Below, in pieces: positions 1-12,653 of a stretch of DNA of 64,000 nucleotides. Location of the stretch: NCBI GenBank assembly GCA_958298945.1, contig OY282606.1:56123920-56187919 (forward strand), given 5' to 3'. This stretch comes from Atherix ibis (taxonomy: Eukaryota; Arthropoda; Insecta; Diptera; Athericidae). The position numbers were made by a program, and so were the translations under genes. Under the pieces are notes generated by a model. It was not told where the DNA came from and did no database searches. It worked only from the letters and a program-made list of their open reading frames with translations. The number at the start of each line of letters is the position of its first letter. Position 1 is the stretch's first letter.

Positions 1-2837
1 ACAATAAATGTGCCTATAAAAATATGCAGTCGGTTTCGGAGATTCACATCGAAATGAAAATTTCTTCACTACCCCATTTGTTAGTTTGTTAACAAAATAG
101 TGTGGCTGCAATTGGTGCCATGTTGCTGAGGTCATGTTAACCTTGCCTAACTATGCCCAGATGCCGTCTTTACTCGTTGCAATTGTGCTGAAGTTATTTA
201 TAGCTCTAAACCTAAACTGTAGTTTTGAAGGGTTGGGATACAAAAGATAGAAAAACTTTGGAGGAAATGTATCGAACTAAAAGAAGAGTATGTTGAAAAT
301 GACATGTTTTTTCTTCTCAGGGCCAGGTTGTAATTATACAATATATAGTTATGGGTTTTTAACCCTAATATTTAAGCTGCGAAAATGATTTGCAATCTAT
401 ACAATGAAATGACTTTTGGGATCCTCAATTGCTACAATGGGTTGACGCACAATCACCTCCCACACATAATTGATATAACTTCATGTACAAGCTTGTTTGA
501 CAACAATTTCTGTAGATATCAAGTCGTATCGAACTTTTTATTTATAAATAAATAAAAATGATAGTCTTATTTTAATTTAAAAATACAAGAACATGAAAAA
601 AAGCATATGAACTTAAAAACGTATGTATATACATTCAGAATACTAGCGAAAATCAAATATTTCTAATTGCGTTCAAGACGCACATTCAAGTAAAAACGAT
701 GTGACGTCAACATTTTCGTCATATTTACCCGAAAATATCATTTGATTGCTTAAATTGAGTCCAATATTTCGTATTCAAAACGGAAAAAAATATTGAACTT
801 TCAAGTTGATGTTTTCCACAAATAATAAAAAATGCTCGATACATTTTCAAAAACATCATCAGCTGATTGAAATCTCTTTGATTTATATTTGAGTGAGTGG
901 GCTATTGTCGGAAAGTGGTCAATCTAACTTTCTTCATATTTTAGCATTTTCGAGAATACATTCTCATGGCTTTTATAAGGCGTATAAAAATTTATATTCT
1001 GAATATATCATTTCATAATAATTTCAACGCTTATATGACTAAAAATAAATTACTGGATTTCGACAAAAGCATTTATACCTCAAAACTGAATACCTAGATA
1101 GGCCCGTACGTCAGATTTCCGTACATGTACACGCAATTTTCTGGCCGAATTATTGCAAAAGCGGCGAGAAATTGTAACGCTTGCATACTTTTGTGTAGAT
1201 TTTTTTATGTAGACATGGTACTCACTGACATCTAGTTTTCGTAATAGAAATTTATTGAATTGCAAAAGCATAATAAATATTCATTTTAATTCACTTATAA
1301 GAAACAAAAATATAATTTAACGACAGGCAATGTTTATTTCTTGTAGAATCTTTTGATATGAAATGGACTTGTATTTTAGGTTTATTATTCATTTCATAAT
1401 TATCAATCAAATATGAAGCACCTCAATTTTGTAGACTTTCGGAGAGTTTTAAAATAAGTCATTCTCCATGAAAGTGATTGTATACTTTTGTTGTTTTTAA
1501 AATGGTTATTGTGGCATTTATCGGAAAGTGCAAGTGAAACTTACTTTTTTGTATTTACGAAAAAGTAAGTATTTATACAAATAATTACATTGTTGATAAT
1601 ATTTAATAGGAAGTTTTTATTTCAGAAAATGCAGTATTTTATAAGGGTTGCTGGTAATTCATCAGAATAAGGTAAGTTTACATCTTCATTTTTACTACAT
1701 AAATTAACAAAAATTTAGTTTATGATGTGCCTAAATGGCTTTTAATGATTTATTTGGTCCAAAAAGTGATTAAAAAGTGAAAAGTTCGTCATACAATAAA
1801 TTTAAACAAATGTGATGTTGACAGTTCAATGTTTACCACAAAATAGTTCAGTGCCGGTGTACGTAAAGTATTAGTATGAAAATTTAAGGGAACGAATTTT
1901 TCAATTTGGTTTCCATTGTTGTTTTCATTGTGTTAAAATAAATAATGTATATTCGGTAGACTTATTATTTAAATAAATTTGTCGCATTTGTGCTTTCGCT
2001 TGCTCTATTAGACCATTTTGTAATGCATTTACTAAATAATAATGTTTTCAATTTTTTTAGAATATTAGTTGTTAATTATTTAAGTACATTAAATTTCTTC
2101 CCTTGTAATTTAGTTTTAAAGCATTTGCTATAATGTTGTATACAATTAACTTTTATATTATTAAGAATTCGATGTAATGTTCTATGTAATTAATGGTTTA
2201 CTTTTTAATTTAACTTAAATGCACATACCTATTTAAATTACCATTTCCATTCACAAACACACATTTATATTATAATAAAGCTTTCAATATCTAAAAATGA
2301 TTGTTTTAACATTAAAATTTGTATTTACTAAGTTGTGGTATGGTTTTAATTCCAATATAATATCACATTCTCTCATTTAATTCAGTGAAATAAATAAAAT
2401 AAATAAATAAATATTATTTTAAAATAGAATATTGTGTTTTATTACAAATTTCTAAAATTAATTCCATCAAATAACAAAATCCACAATATTAAATAATCAC
2501 GTAATGGCATAAATGACATTACATATGAAAATGGTTTTAAACGACCCGCTTCAATCGCATACTGATTGGCCCAGTTTTAAAATTGGCCCCCACTGATTTA
2601 CGCCATTTCTGTTATTTTGCAAGTGTGTACCTTGTACGAATGTATTCCCAACAAAATTCGGACAGAATTTTTGTGTAGAGGCCTATCCAGTTCTTCTATA
2701 ATCTAAGATCTAAATATAATTAATTTTTCAATAAGAAAAAATAATGTGAGTTCATGAACGTGCGATCGTAATATTATGCGCAACTTTACGTCGTTGTTCT
2801 GCTGATCAAAATATTGTACGGAATTAAGAGTGCTATA
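1..2837. other. AT-rich intergenic spacer
   Basis: No convincing gene was found on either strand. The stretch is AT-rich with many stops in all frames. The one 63-codon frame at 1080-1271 (minus) has no recognisable motif and was not called. Confidence 0.6.
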
Positions 2838-3193
2838 AGGCGTTTTCCTTTGGACCAATTTTTCTACTACGCGGTAGATGACTAAAGGAAAGCCAAATTC
2901 TGAACTCTAGTAGAAACATAACCTCAAAATAGTCAGCAACAATACTGAGTTAGCTCATACATAAACAATAAAAACTGAGTTTATTCACACATAAACAATA
3001 CTGACAAAAATATGACTTCAACATAACCAACGTAGCCGCAAAACTATCTATTTTCACTTTAGCAAGTAGAATCCACCTAACGTAAATTGTATGCGTAACT
3101 CCCAGTTCGATGTGGTCGTTTGTTCGAGGTAGAGTAGATGATGACAGCTACAACTACCGCGTAGTAGCAAAATTGGTCCAAAGGAAAACGCCT
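2838..3193. mobile_element. MITE with 39-bp terminal inverted repeats
   Basis: The ends 2838-2876 and 3155-3193 are inverted copies over 39 bp with one mismatch (they begin aggcgttttcctttggacc). The 356-bp element has no coding capacity. Flanks read TAA on the left and TAC on the right, compatible with a degraded 3-bp TWA duplication as in PIF/Harbinger elements, but this is not proof. Its subterminal DNA (around 2985-3105) is recognisably similar in inverted orientation to DNA near 52890-53010, inside the larger element at 52812-53460, so the two probably belong to one family. Confidence 0.8.
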
Positions 3194-3697
3194 ACAATTT
3201 GACGTAGAGTAAAAAACTCAATAAAGAAATATAGAAAGAATTGATAATTATGGCGAAAATAATTAGATTGTGAAATAAATATGCTTATAGCTGAATTAAA
3301 GAAATTATTTACTATTTATATATGTGAAGTAAATTGAATTTTACTTATATTTATATATTTTTGCACAATTATGAAGCAGTTTAAACAACCATGAACTTTG
3401 ACAGATATGAACTAACCTAAAAATATAATTAATATGAGTGGAAGCCATTTAGAAAAATACCTTTGAATTGAGCACTATCTGTTTAGATGTATGATAAAGT
3501 AAATATTGTGCAAAGTATTTGTGCAAGTTTTAAGATTGTTTTAATTAAAAAACCATATTGCGTTTTATTAAAAACACTGCAAACATTTAATACGAAAGCA
3601 ATTCTTATGTGAAATTTTGAATTTCACCACTAGTTGTTATTTAAGACTAGACTATTTCATCAGACATCAGTGACAACAATTTGTCTTCATACACAAA

Positions 3698-4693
3698 ATG
3701 GGCAGGCATTCAACGCATAATAACTCTGAAATCGAAAATCCAGAGTATAAGAAAAAGCGGGAAAAAAATAATAAAGTGAGCAGAATCAATAAATATTATA
3801 TACAAATTGATGAAATTTAGGACTGTTTTGTTGTATCGAGAATGACGTCATTAGTAATATCATATTACAAATTCAGTATTATTGAATAACTATTGTTACT
3901 ACGTGTCATCGCTAAAAAGTACTGTACTTAAATTAAAATATATTTTGATAAGGACTTACATTATTTTGATTGGTAACTCTATGGTGCCAATCGTACCACT
4001 TGGCTTCAATATAATTTTTTTTTTGTTCAGATGTCAACAATAATATAAATTTGTATATTGGTCAACCTAATATTAAATTTGCGTGTTTATCATTATTTTA
4101 AGTAAGAATAGTACTATGAAACTAAAGACCGTTGGTTTATATACTGTCTACTCGATCTAACGAAATGAGATTTCTTGAATACAGCGAGTTCAGTCAATGA
4201 AAACAATATAATTTCTACTCCTTTGTCAAGAACATAGAACGGGTCTCTCTAGAGGATTCACTATTAAATAAATCGTGATTTTATCATTATAATAAATTTA
4301 AAGTTTAAAGATCTTCATGGATGAGTTAACATTTTAAACTAAATATATTTCAGAATCTATGAAAATTATGTTATCAAATAATTTTATAGTCCGAAAACAT
4401 CCTAAAATGAATCACACTACATTGATTCTGAAATTATACATACGCACCCATAGAAAGAAAATAATTAATAATCTCTGTTGCAGGCCGTTAAACAATGCCG
4501 CTTGAAGTCGAAGCAGAAATCCGAAGGAGTTCAACTTCGAATTAATGAATTAAAAGACGACAATGAGCGATTGGTGGATGAAATAAAGCAAGCTGAAAAT
4601 TCGACGAAAATATTAAAGGAATTATTATTGAAGGGTCTTAAATTAAGCGAAGAAGAAAAGAAAAAGATTGAACAAATTTTAGCTGTAGAATAA
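3698..4693 (+). CDS. Irbp18: C/EBP-gamma-like bZIP protein (Irbp18-like)
   Basis: There are two coding exons, 3698-3775 and 4484-4693, with GTGAG donor and TTGCAG acceptor in phase 0. They give a 95-residue protein. Residues about 17-40 form a bZIP basic region (YKKKREKNNKAVKQCRLKSK), followed by a leucine-rich amphipathic helix to the C-terminus. The NN-x-AV spacing in the basic region is that of C/EBP proteins, and the small size fits C/EBP-gamma/Irbp18, a nuclear dimerisation partner of other bZIP factors such as ATF4 (family knowledge). The usual Ser before the last conserved Arg of the basic region is Cys here (QCR). The start is the first ATG in the exon, with a Kozak-like CAAAATGG. The gene converges on Ankle2. 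Orthology to Irbp18 rests on size and motif, not alignment. Confidence 0.85.
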
Positions 4694-6352
4694 GTAATAT
4701 ATGTATATGACGACAAAGTGTTGGCCTGTAAGAATTTATACTGGTGAGGCTGTAGCAATAAAAGAAAAAACAACTATTTTATTGTTTAGAACGTCAATAG
4801 ATAATATTTATTTATAATTTAATGTACGATACTTTCACCCAATGCTGACAGCAGATATTGCAAAAAACGAAGCGAGTGTCTCTCCAAGAAAGATACAGGA
4901 TTACGACGAAAACGTATCCCTGCGAAAATGTATTTCATCTATTTGATTTTATTAAAAACAAACGAATACATCGCATCAAAAATTTATTAATACAAACTAT
5001 TTAAGAAAAATATAATAAAAACGTTCATTGATTGATGCTGGAGGGAGTTGCAGCCCCACAGATAGGTCGCTACTACTATGACACAATATTTGTATAATTT
5101 AAGTTGATATTTTGGTTTAAAGAATTGATGTAATATATAAGCAGTACAATAATTATATAAAATAAAATATACATTTTTATAATATGTAACTGTATTGTAG
5201 CTTTCAAATGTTAAATAATCGTTTTTAAATTACAGCCCTGGTTCATAACGATGAAAAAAAAAATAAGTTTTTAGTTTAAAATATGTTAAATTTGTAAAGT
5301 AAACTTTTGTATTTATTTGGGTCTGCAGAGTATAATAATACAATACATTAAAATTGCGTGAAAGCATATGCAAAAACAAAATCGTTTTTCGTTATTGCCA
5401 TTTCTTCCTCCACGTCTGCCTGACATCTATACAAAATATGTTAGAAGTTATGAAGTAAGAAGAATTTCCAACGATTAAATAAATATATTTTTATATAAAC
5501 GAAGTGCAGGTACTTCGTTTATGGTTTTAATTATAAGGTAAGCGTAGTTACCTTGTATTTGAAAGCATAAATAATAAGTTTACAGGCGGTTCCTTATACA
5601 GGCAACTTCTTTTTTACGCTCAATCTAGTATTTCACAATACCTTTAATGGTCTACTTGATTCCTACTGAAGTAGATGTAATTAATTAAACAAAATTTAAG
5701 TACATTAAAATGTTTATTCAAATGATAAACGCAAGAATGAAACAATTTTTTTTGGAAGAAATTAATACAATACTCTTGTAATTGAAATCTTTTTTAATTT
5801 AGACCTTTAACAGAGTTTATTGCATGATTAAGATGGTATTTTTAACTTAGAAATAAAATCATACAACCATTTTTTTTAATCATTCATACTGCATTAAATT
5901 TAATATATCAAGTTTATAAAAATACTTTATTTGAGATTAAAATATTACAGTCAATTTGTTTCAACAATTTTATTAATTCTAACTGCAGATATTAATTCAG
6001 AATTTTATATTGTAATTATCGTTTAAACAGCATAAATCGATATAATTATTAATCGTAACAATAATGATAAAAATAAAATAATAATTATATTTAAAATGGT
6101 AAGTTTACAAATAAAAAGTAACAAATTCAAAACAGATCGTTATAAAAGTTGTACCTAGCAACTATTTAGAATATTTCGATTATACAAAAATGCAAAATTC
6201 TTTTAGCGAATGATATTTTATCATAGATTCCAGTAGGATTGGCACACTCCTTTTTTCGAGCATACATTCCATTCAATATAGTGGCAACAAATTTGTTTAA
6301 ATATATACATTATACAGTACAAAAAAAAGAACTATTAATTTCTTCTGTATAC
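4694..6352. other. Spacer between convergent bZIP and Ankle2 genes
   Basis: This should hold the 3' UTRs of both neighbours. It is AT-rich with no confident gene. A short minus-strand stretch at 5360-5438 is open behind an AG and ends in a stop; it could be a last exon but has no partner exon. Confidence 0.5.
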
Positions 6353-9300
6353 TCAGTCTCCGAGTGTTATGTTTTGAAACATATTAACAATTGAATTTTC
6401 TTGCAAAATATTTCGACGAGCTTGTGGCGGTGTAAACAAGCGCCTTGTTGCAACAGTATTACTTTTAGAATTGATCCCATTTAATTGGTGTTTTACGATT
6501 TTCGGTGAAGGAAAACTATAATAAATAAATATGTTTTATTTATATTTCTAAATTTTAAACAATTTTTTTTCTTTCAAGGAGAGGAAAAAAAATTAATTAT
6601 TACCATTCGCGTTCGTCTTTGGAATGCCGTAAAACCGCAGTTTTCCATAAATAAATGTTTGGATATTTATCTCTGTCGATATTGATATAAGTTAAAGCAT
6701 TAGCTACATCCACATCACGTTTCGTTGGTTCATCGCTAAATATAATGGAATAATAACATTAGAATTAAAAATATTTTCCCCTAATTGTTAATAACTTTAA
6801 ATCACATTTTTATTGTTTGGAAATTATTAGTGGCAAAATTTTTAACTAATTTATTCAATATTGTTAACTGATTATTATTATAAATTTTATTTCTAAGAAC
6901 TAATTAACTTTTTGCTATAATATAATTTTGCTCTATAGTAAACTATACCTTCTTAATAATTTCTACACCTAATTGAATTTTTTTTTTTTAAATGCATTAA
7001 ATATTTATCTACAAACCTCTACAACTGCTTTTTTAATTTCTTTTAATACAATTAATTAAAACAAAACTTACCCAAGTAGATATGTTTTATAATCGCATAA
7101 TACATCATCGTATGGATTCATACTTTCATACTCTGGTGGTGTATAAAATATTTCATCATCATCCGATCCAATATCCGACTGTAATATGGTATAGTTTAAA
7201 ATTGATAAATTGAAAATTGTAAAAATTCTATTGACTTACCCAGAAGACATCATCGTCGTCGTCTTCGTCGCTTTCGATTATTTCTTTAACATCATCAGTA
7301 TTCCAAGATTCTGCATTATTTTCTACTGAATTTTTATTCGATTGTTCCTCGTTCATAATGAGCTCTGAATTTTTAATATGAAATCGTTTACACGCAACTT
7401 CAATAAATTCCAATTTTTTATTTCGTTTTGTGTTTCGATTCATTTGTTGTTTTTCAGTATTCAAACTACAATCACAATTTTTTTCTTCATTCCAAGTATT
7501 AATACAAAGACTTTCCGTTGTTAATTGTGTTGGTAAAATATTAAAATCTTTATAATAATTAGGATAGAATACAAAAATATAAATAAATTAAAATAAGAAA
7601 ATTTCTTTAATAATTACAATCTAATAGACAGACTACTTACCTTCATTAGGCAAATAATCCAATATGAATTTTGAAACGCATTGCACTGGATCTATTCGAT
7701 CAAAATAGTTTCTTATTGGTCCCGTTTCGTTATAAATTGTTGCTTTAGATTGGAGCATTTGATTGAAGCACTTTTGAATCTAATATATATATATATAGAA
7801 AATGTTAGTGAACTATTCATAAAATAATTGTTTCATTTTACTTTCTGAATTTTAGCTGCATCTATTGTTTCCCAGCTATGTATAAACGTTACGATTAATT
7901 TAGCAAATCTTGAATGAATTAATGAGAAATCGACATCAACAAAGCGTGTATCATCTTTGAAGCTACACATTAACGATTTTAGCTTTTTTAATTCCGAACT
8001 AAATGTATTATTTATGGATGGAACATTAGAAATATTTTGAAAAATATTATTTGCCATCCGCCTTGCAAATACTTGAATTGATTTTTCTACACACAAATGC
8101 GGTGTATTAATTTGACTCTTTAAATTATCACCATAGCTAATTGTCTTCGAAGTTGCTATATCTATTGTTTTATCCTTTTTTTGATTATTAAATTTGTTTA
8201 ATGTGTAATTTAAAGTGTTAAAAGTTTTGGATTGTTTTGAATATTCGACATTATTTTGTTCACCCTCTTTTCTCCTTTTCAAATAGTTTTCTAATTTTAT
8301 TAATCCGTTAGGCGTAGTTATATCTATGAAGCAGTCTAAGAAGTCCCAATATTCCGTCCATTCGATTCTCTGTTCTTTAGCTAATTCCCGTCCAATCAAT
8401 TCTAAACCTTTTTCGGTATCGCTTAGTTTTACATGTCTTTCATTTAATGAAGGTGAATCGCAATATTTTTTATTAATAGAATTTTGAATGTCAGTTCCAC
8501 TTAGAAAACTATCATTCATTCCATCATTCGATCCCATTTTGTCTCGATATGTAAAGAATAGATCACGCTTGAGGCGATTTTTTCGTATAGGAGTGTTGAA
8601 TATAATTGGAAGACTATTTTTTATTTCAGGACATCTATTAATTTTTTCTTCCACATTTCCGTTCTGTGCATCATCAAATTGTAAATGCATTGGTGTCGAA
8701 CTTTCCTTACTATAATTACTGGTCATGGTAACTAACGAATTGTTATTAATTGAATTTATTGGTGTTATTGAACAACTGGCTTTTAGTGGGCTGGTTAAGA
8801 AATTACTCATATGCGGACTATATGTAAAATTTATTTTTGAATTTGGGGATGCTAACATTCGTGGTGGTGTTTTCCATCGTTTACGAAAATTCTACAAAAA
8901 AAAAACAAATTTTTTCCTTTATATTATAATTTATATTAATATAACTATTATATTACATTAGCTTGATCCTTATTCATTGGTCCAGCATAAGCTTGAATTT
9001 CCATTTCGGGACTTAAAGGATCCTTATTAAGTTTCTAAACAAAAAAATTATATTTTCTTAGTAAAAACTGAATGGAAATATATTTAATATTATATATTTT
9101 ATAAATAGTTACTCTTAAGCACTTTATTGATTTACAAACTGATAGCTTTATATAATGTCATAGTGACTGTACGAATAAATTCTTTAAGCAATTTAAATTG
9201 AATTATTCTTACCAACGGTTTATTTGGTGAAAAAAGATCGCCAATAGTTGGCGGCAGTGAATTATCTATTGATCGTATCACGGGAACATAATATCGTTCC

Positions 9301-10366
9301 TCTAGCATTGCAGATATTTTATTCTTAAGTTCCGGATTCGGGTTATCCATTCGAAAACAAACAATCTTTAAAAACAAATATTTAAGTACAATTAAATATA
9401 TTTGTTTTTTTAAGTTTCTTAATCAATAATTCTTACTTACATCTTTTGGATATAAATTATCTGTATTGGAGGTCATTTTACATTGCGGATACCGTGTCAA
9501 AACTTCCACAACTTCAGCCGCGCCATATTTAACAGCAAGGTGAAGTGGAGTTTCGCTGCGCCCTTTCTCTGGCATATTCAAATAATAATCTAATAGAATC
9601 TGGGCAACTTCTTCACATATTTTTAAATCTTTCTTTCCATGCAGTAACTCGATAAAATATCCATCACTAACTGTTTGCAAAATTAACTCAGCTATTCGAG
9701 CTCGATTGTGAATAGCACATACATGTAAAGCATTATAACGAGTTGCTTCTTTTAAACTTGTTGGCGTATCACCCGAATTAATTAAATACCGCGGGTTATC
9801 CCAAATTGTTTCCTCAACTTTATCATATTTATCTTCCTCGATATATTTTCGCAATATTACCAATTCTTGTTTTGTTGGCGCACGGTAGATTGCCTTTGGA
9901 ATATTTTTAGATGGAACAGGAGCTGTAAAAAAATTGTATAGTTGTTTATTTAATGAACATTTTTATTCTTTTACTAACATTTTAACGCGCCTGATTTTAG
10001 TGTGCATGTGTCGGGACCATTTCGAGAAAATTCAATTGCATCATTTTCATTTTGAAAGTCCTTGAGACGGGCATCTTTGTGTGACTTAAAAACTTTCAGG
10101 GCTTCATCTTTCGATGTAAAAACATTGACGTCTTCTATATTACAAATATATATTTAATAAAATGGAAATTTTTTTTTATTAACAAACAATAAATTAATAT
10201 TCGACAAGATTCTGATGAAAGTGCGTAAATTTGTAAATCATAATACTAACGTAAACAATAGTTACAGGTTATGTTTTTGATTTAGCGTTTAAGTAATAAC
10301 TATGCACTTACCGTTATCGTCCTTCACGTCTACATTAGATGGAATAAAAACGCTATAATATTTCAT
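6353..10366 (-). CDS. Ankle2: Ankyrin repeat nuclear-envelope protein Ankle2
   Basis: Eleven exons read downward: 10312-10366, 9979-10134, 9441-9922, 9213-9365, 8957-9034, 7842-8891, 7641-7779, 7240-7547, 7072-7178, 6604-6735, 6353-6515. All junctions are GT-AG and the phases agree, giving 2823 nt and 940 residues, about the length of vertebrate ANKLE2. In order: a small N-terminal domain like the viroplasmin-type fold of ANKLE2 ([12 protein letters not shown]), ankyrin repeats at about residues 130-215 ([27 protein letters not shown]), the conserved [20 protein letters not shown] segment, a long low-complexity middle, an acidic run ([11 protein letters not shown]), and the conserved C-terminal block [10 protein letters not shown]. 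The family acts at ER/nuclear envelope, controlling VRK1/PP2A phosphorylation of BAF during nuclear reassembly. No LEM domain or membrane segment is visible before the chosen ATG, and an in-frame stop lies just upstream. Confidence 0.93.
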
Positions 10367-10744
10367 TTGTACACTTTAACAAAACCATCAAAAATTAAAT
10401 TATATTATCAAAACAATGCCGCCACAACGATTGAAAACAATGTTCTCCAACTTAAGAACAGTTCATATAAATGTTACGTGCTAATTTACATTATATTTTG
10501 ACGTTTTACGAAATTCAACTGAAAGTTTTCGAATTTTTCGAACAATTAAGGTTGTTGTCAATTTTTTTAATAATGGTTTAAAGTTAGCCGCAATTGACTT
10601 CGAATTAGAGAGGCAGTGCCTCATCACACATTTCCACATACTGCTGGTATAATGCCACCAATCGCGACGACACTGAATTAAAAAAAAACTGGTTTTCATG
10701 CATGCGGCTGCCCAAGTAACACCAGTTACGAAAATTAAGCTATT

Positions 10745-10955
10745 TAACGGCACTCTGTTCCGTCAGATAATTACGAATTTGTTTTAAGATGGGTTCAGAA
10801 ACTGCTCGTTCTTTGTCTGTAAAAGCCGGAACTCAAAAAATTTGTTTGCTTTTATGTATGGGAGTTCCGGCTTTTACGGACAAAGAACGAACAGTTTCTG
10901 AACCCATCTTGAACAAATTCGTAATTAGATGACGGAACATAGTGCCGTCAGAGTG
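10745..10955. repeat. Long inverted repeat (foldback hairpin)
   Basis: The left arm (about 10745-10833) and right arm (about 10861-10955) are inverted copies over roughly 85 bp with few mismatches and small indels, separated by about 27 bp. Both arms carry the words gttccgtca, aattacgaatttg, gggttcagaaact and aaaagccggaact. It would fold into a very stable stem. Confidence 0.9.
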
Positions 10956-11090
10956 CCGTCAGTTTCTGAACTCTTCATATAGTTAAATATTTTTAATTTT
11001 TTTTGTAATCAAATATATTTTTATAAAATTAAAAAATTAATAACAAAAAATTAAATAAAATATTCTCTTCTAATAAAAAAAAATTAAAAA

Positions 11091-11408
11091 TTAAATGCAA
11101 ATATCAGCTTTTCTTGGTGTTTTCTTCAATGATCTAACATCTGATGGGAGCCACGGGAAATACTGATGTAATACTGCAAGTATTTTACTCATAGTACGTC
11201 CACAAATGGTCGTGTCCACTGCAATTCTTTGCAAATCTTCTCTCAATTGGTGTATTTCTGAAGTGCTGCACCTTTCTTCTGTTTCATCCGAACTTTGAAG
11301 ATATTCAGTGGAATAATGTTGTATTTGTGGGGTGCTGGAGCTTTCTTTTGTTTTATCCAAACTTTCAAGATATTCAATGGAATTGTCGGTTTCAAACCTA
11401 GAATTCAC
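11091..11408 (-). pseudogene. Transposon-like ORF fragment
   Basis: This is a 105-codon frame starting inside the arm of the 11394-11477 hairpin. Residues about 10-55 contain two diverged tandem units (IEYLESLDKTKESSSTPQI / TEYLQSSDETEERCSTSEI). The C-terminal part (LPSDVRSLKKTPRK) resembles a motif I associate with transposon-borne proteins of insects, but I cannot name the family. It may be a first exon or a relic. Function is not assigned. Confidence 0.45.
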
Positions 11409-11477
11409 ACTTGTTGATTTGCCTATACATTACCTTGCACCGGCATAGGCAAATCAACAAGTGTGAATTCTAGGTTT
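11394..11477. repeat. Perfect 33-bp inverted repeat
   Basis: 11394-11426 and 11445-11477 are perfect inverted copies (starting aaacctagaattcacac) around an 18-bp loop. The N-terminus of the transposon-like frame lies in the left arm, so this probably marks a rearranged transposon end. Confidence 0.9.
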
Positions 11478-12653
11478 TTTTTTTACTGCACATACTAATT
11501 TTCTTTTAATTTCGTTCGCGACTTCCCTATCGTACGCTCTTTAGGACATTTTCCTTTTAATAATATTATTATTTATTATATATTTTAATTCTAATAATAT
11601 AGTTTAATTAATATAATGTACTATTACGTTTCTTTTTTACGCACGAGGAAAACTTGTAGTCGCCGCAACATTCAATTAGCAATTGGTTATTTGACAACTA
11701 ATAGAAATGTAAATTTACAATACATTCGCACTAAATTCATTTCGAGTTTAGTTAATTCCGTCATTCCATAGACGGCACTCATTCATAATACGACATAATG
11801 CTGAACTAAGAGCCGTCAGACGTAACAAAAACGGAACTCATTGACGGCACTTATTGAGTGAGTTCCGAGTGCGTGACTTGGGTGGTGAAGAAACTTTCAT
11901 ATAGACATGAGCGAACTATTTTTCCAATAGCCATATGCTAAATTCTAAATCCACCAACAAGGAAAGCAATCAGTACGGACAAACTGGCAATGCCCTGAGG
12001 TCGAATCAAAAACGTCTAATGAAGAAATATAAAAATTTTCGACAATTACACGCTTAAAATGAGTTTTAACGCGGCAGAGTGTTGATATATGTAGAATTGA
12101 CGATATACCGGCATCAAGTAGAAATATCTGCACATACAGGATTTAAAAAACTTTATGCCAATGATAAATACACACCATGTATTATAATAGAAACAAGCAT
12201 AACAGTATTCCATACATCATAAAATAATTATGATGCAATTTTGTTAACGGTTACACGTAAGTTCCGCCCTCCAAAAACAATTTTTCCATGAGTTGGTGGA
12301 GAAAATGACTGAATTGGCAAATATTGACATTAACATAAATACAAGTGTGAAAAGGCCCTTTAAATGCAGCGTAGAAATAATTTCTCAAAGTTGGCAGTTT
12401 TGTTTAATTTGACATTTGATAATATATTTTATAACCCAATTTAGGTGTGTTTATTAAAGTAAGTTCGTTATATCTGGTTTTCAAATAATTTTTAATATCT
12501 ATCTCATATTAAACAATTTTAATGTAATTCAACGTAAACATACATATTATATGTAAAGTAAAACTTTGATTGAATTTAATATTTTCAAAGTAAATTTTAT
12601 TTATTTTATAGTCCGCTGTAAGACTTTCGGATGGTATATGAAATTTAAAGAAA

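Larger units (their letters stand above)
10367..12653. other. Transposon-derived intergenic patch
   Basis: This holds two strong hairpins (listed separately), a transposon-like reading frame, and scattered copies of the words gacggcac / gccgtc and gttccgtc (10745-10775, 10930-10965, 11757-11870). These suggest one or more foldback-type elements whose limits I cannot set. A 90-codon minus frame at 10481-10753 and a 62-codon one at 11945-12133 have no recognised motif. The last 500 bp is probably the promoter region of the downstream zinc-finger gene. Confidence 0.5.

Noticed and set aside
5360..5438. Minus-strand stretch behind TTGTATAG that reads CQADVEEEMAITKNDFVFAY and ends in a stop, like a final exon
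   Set aside because: No compatible upstream exon or known protein ending was found; about 25 codons are too few to support a gene.
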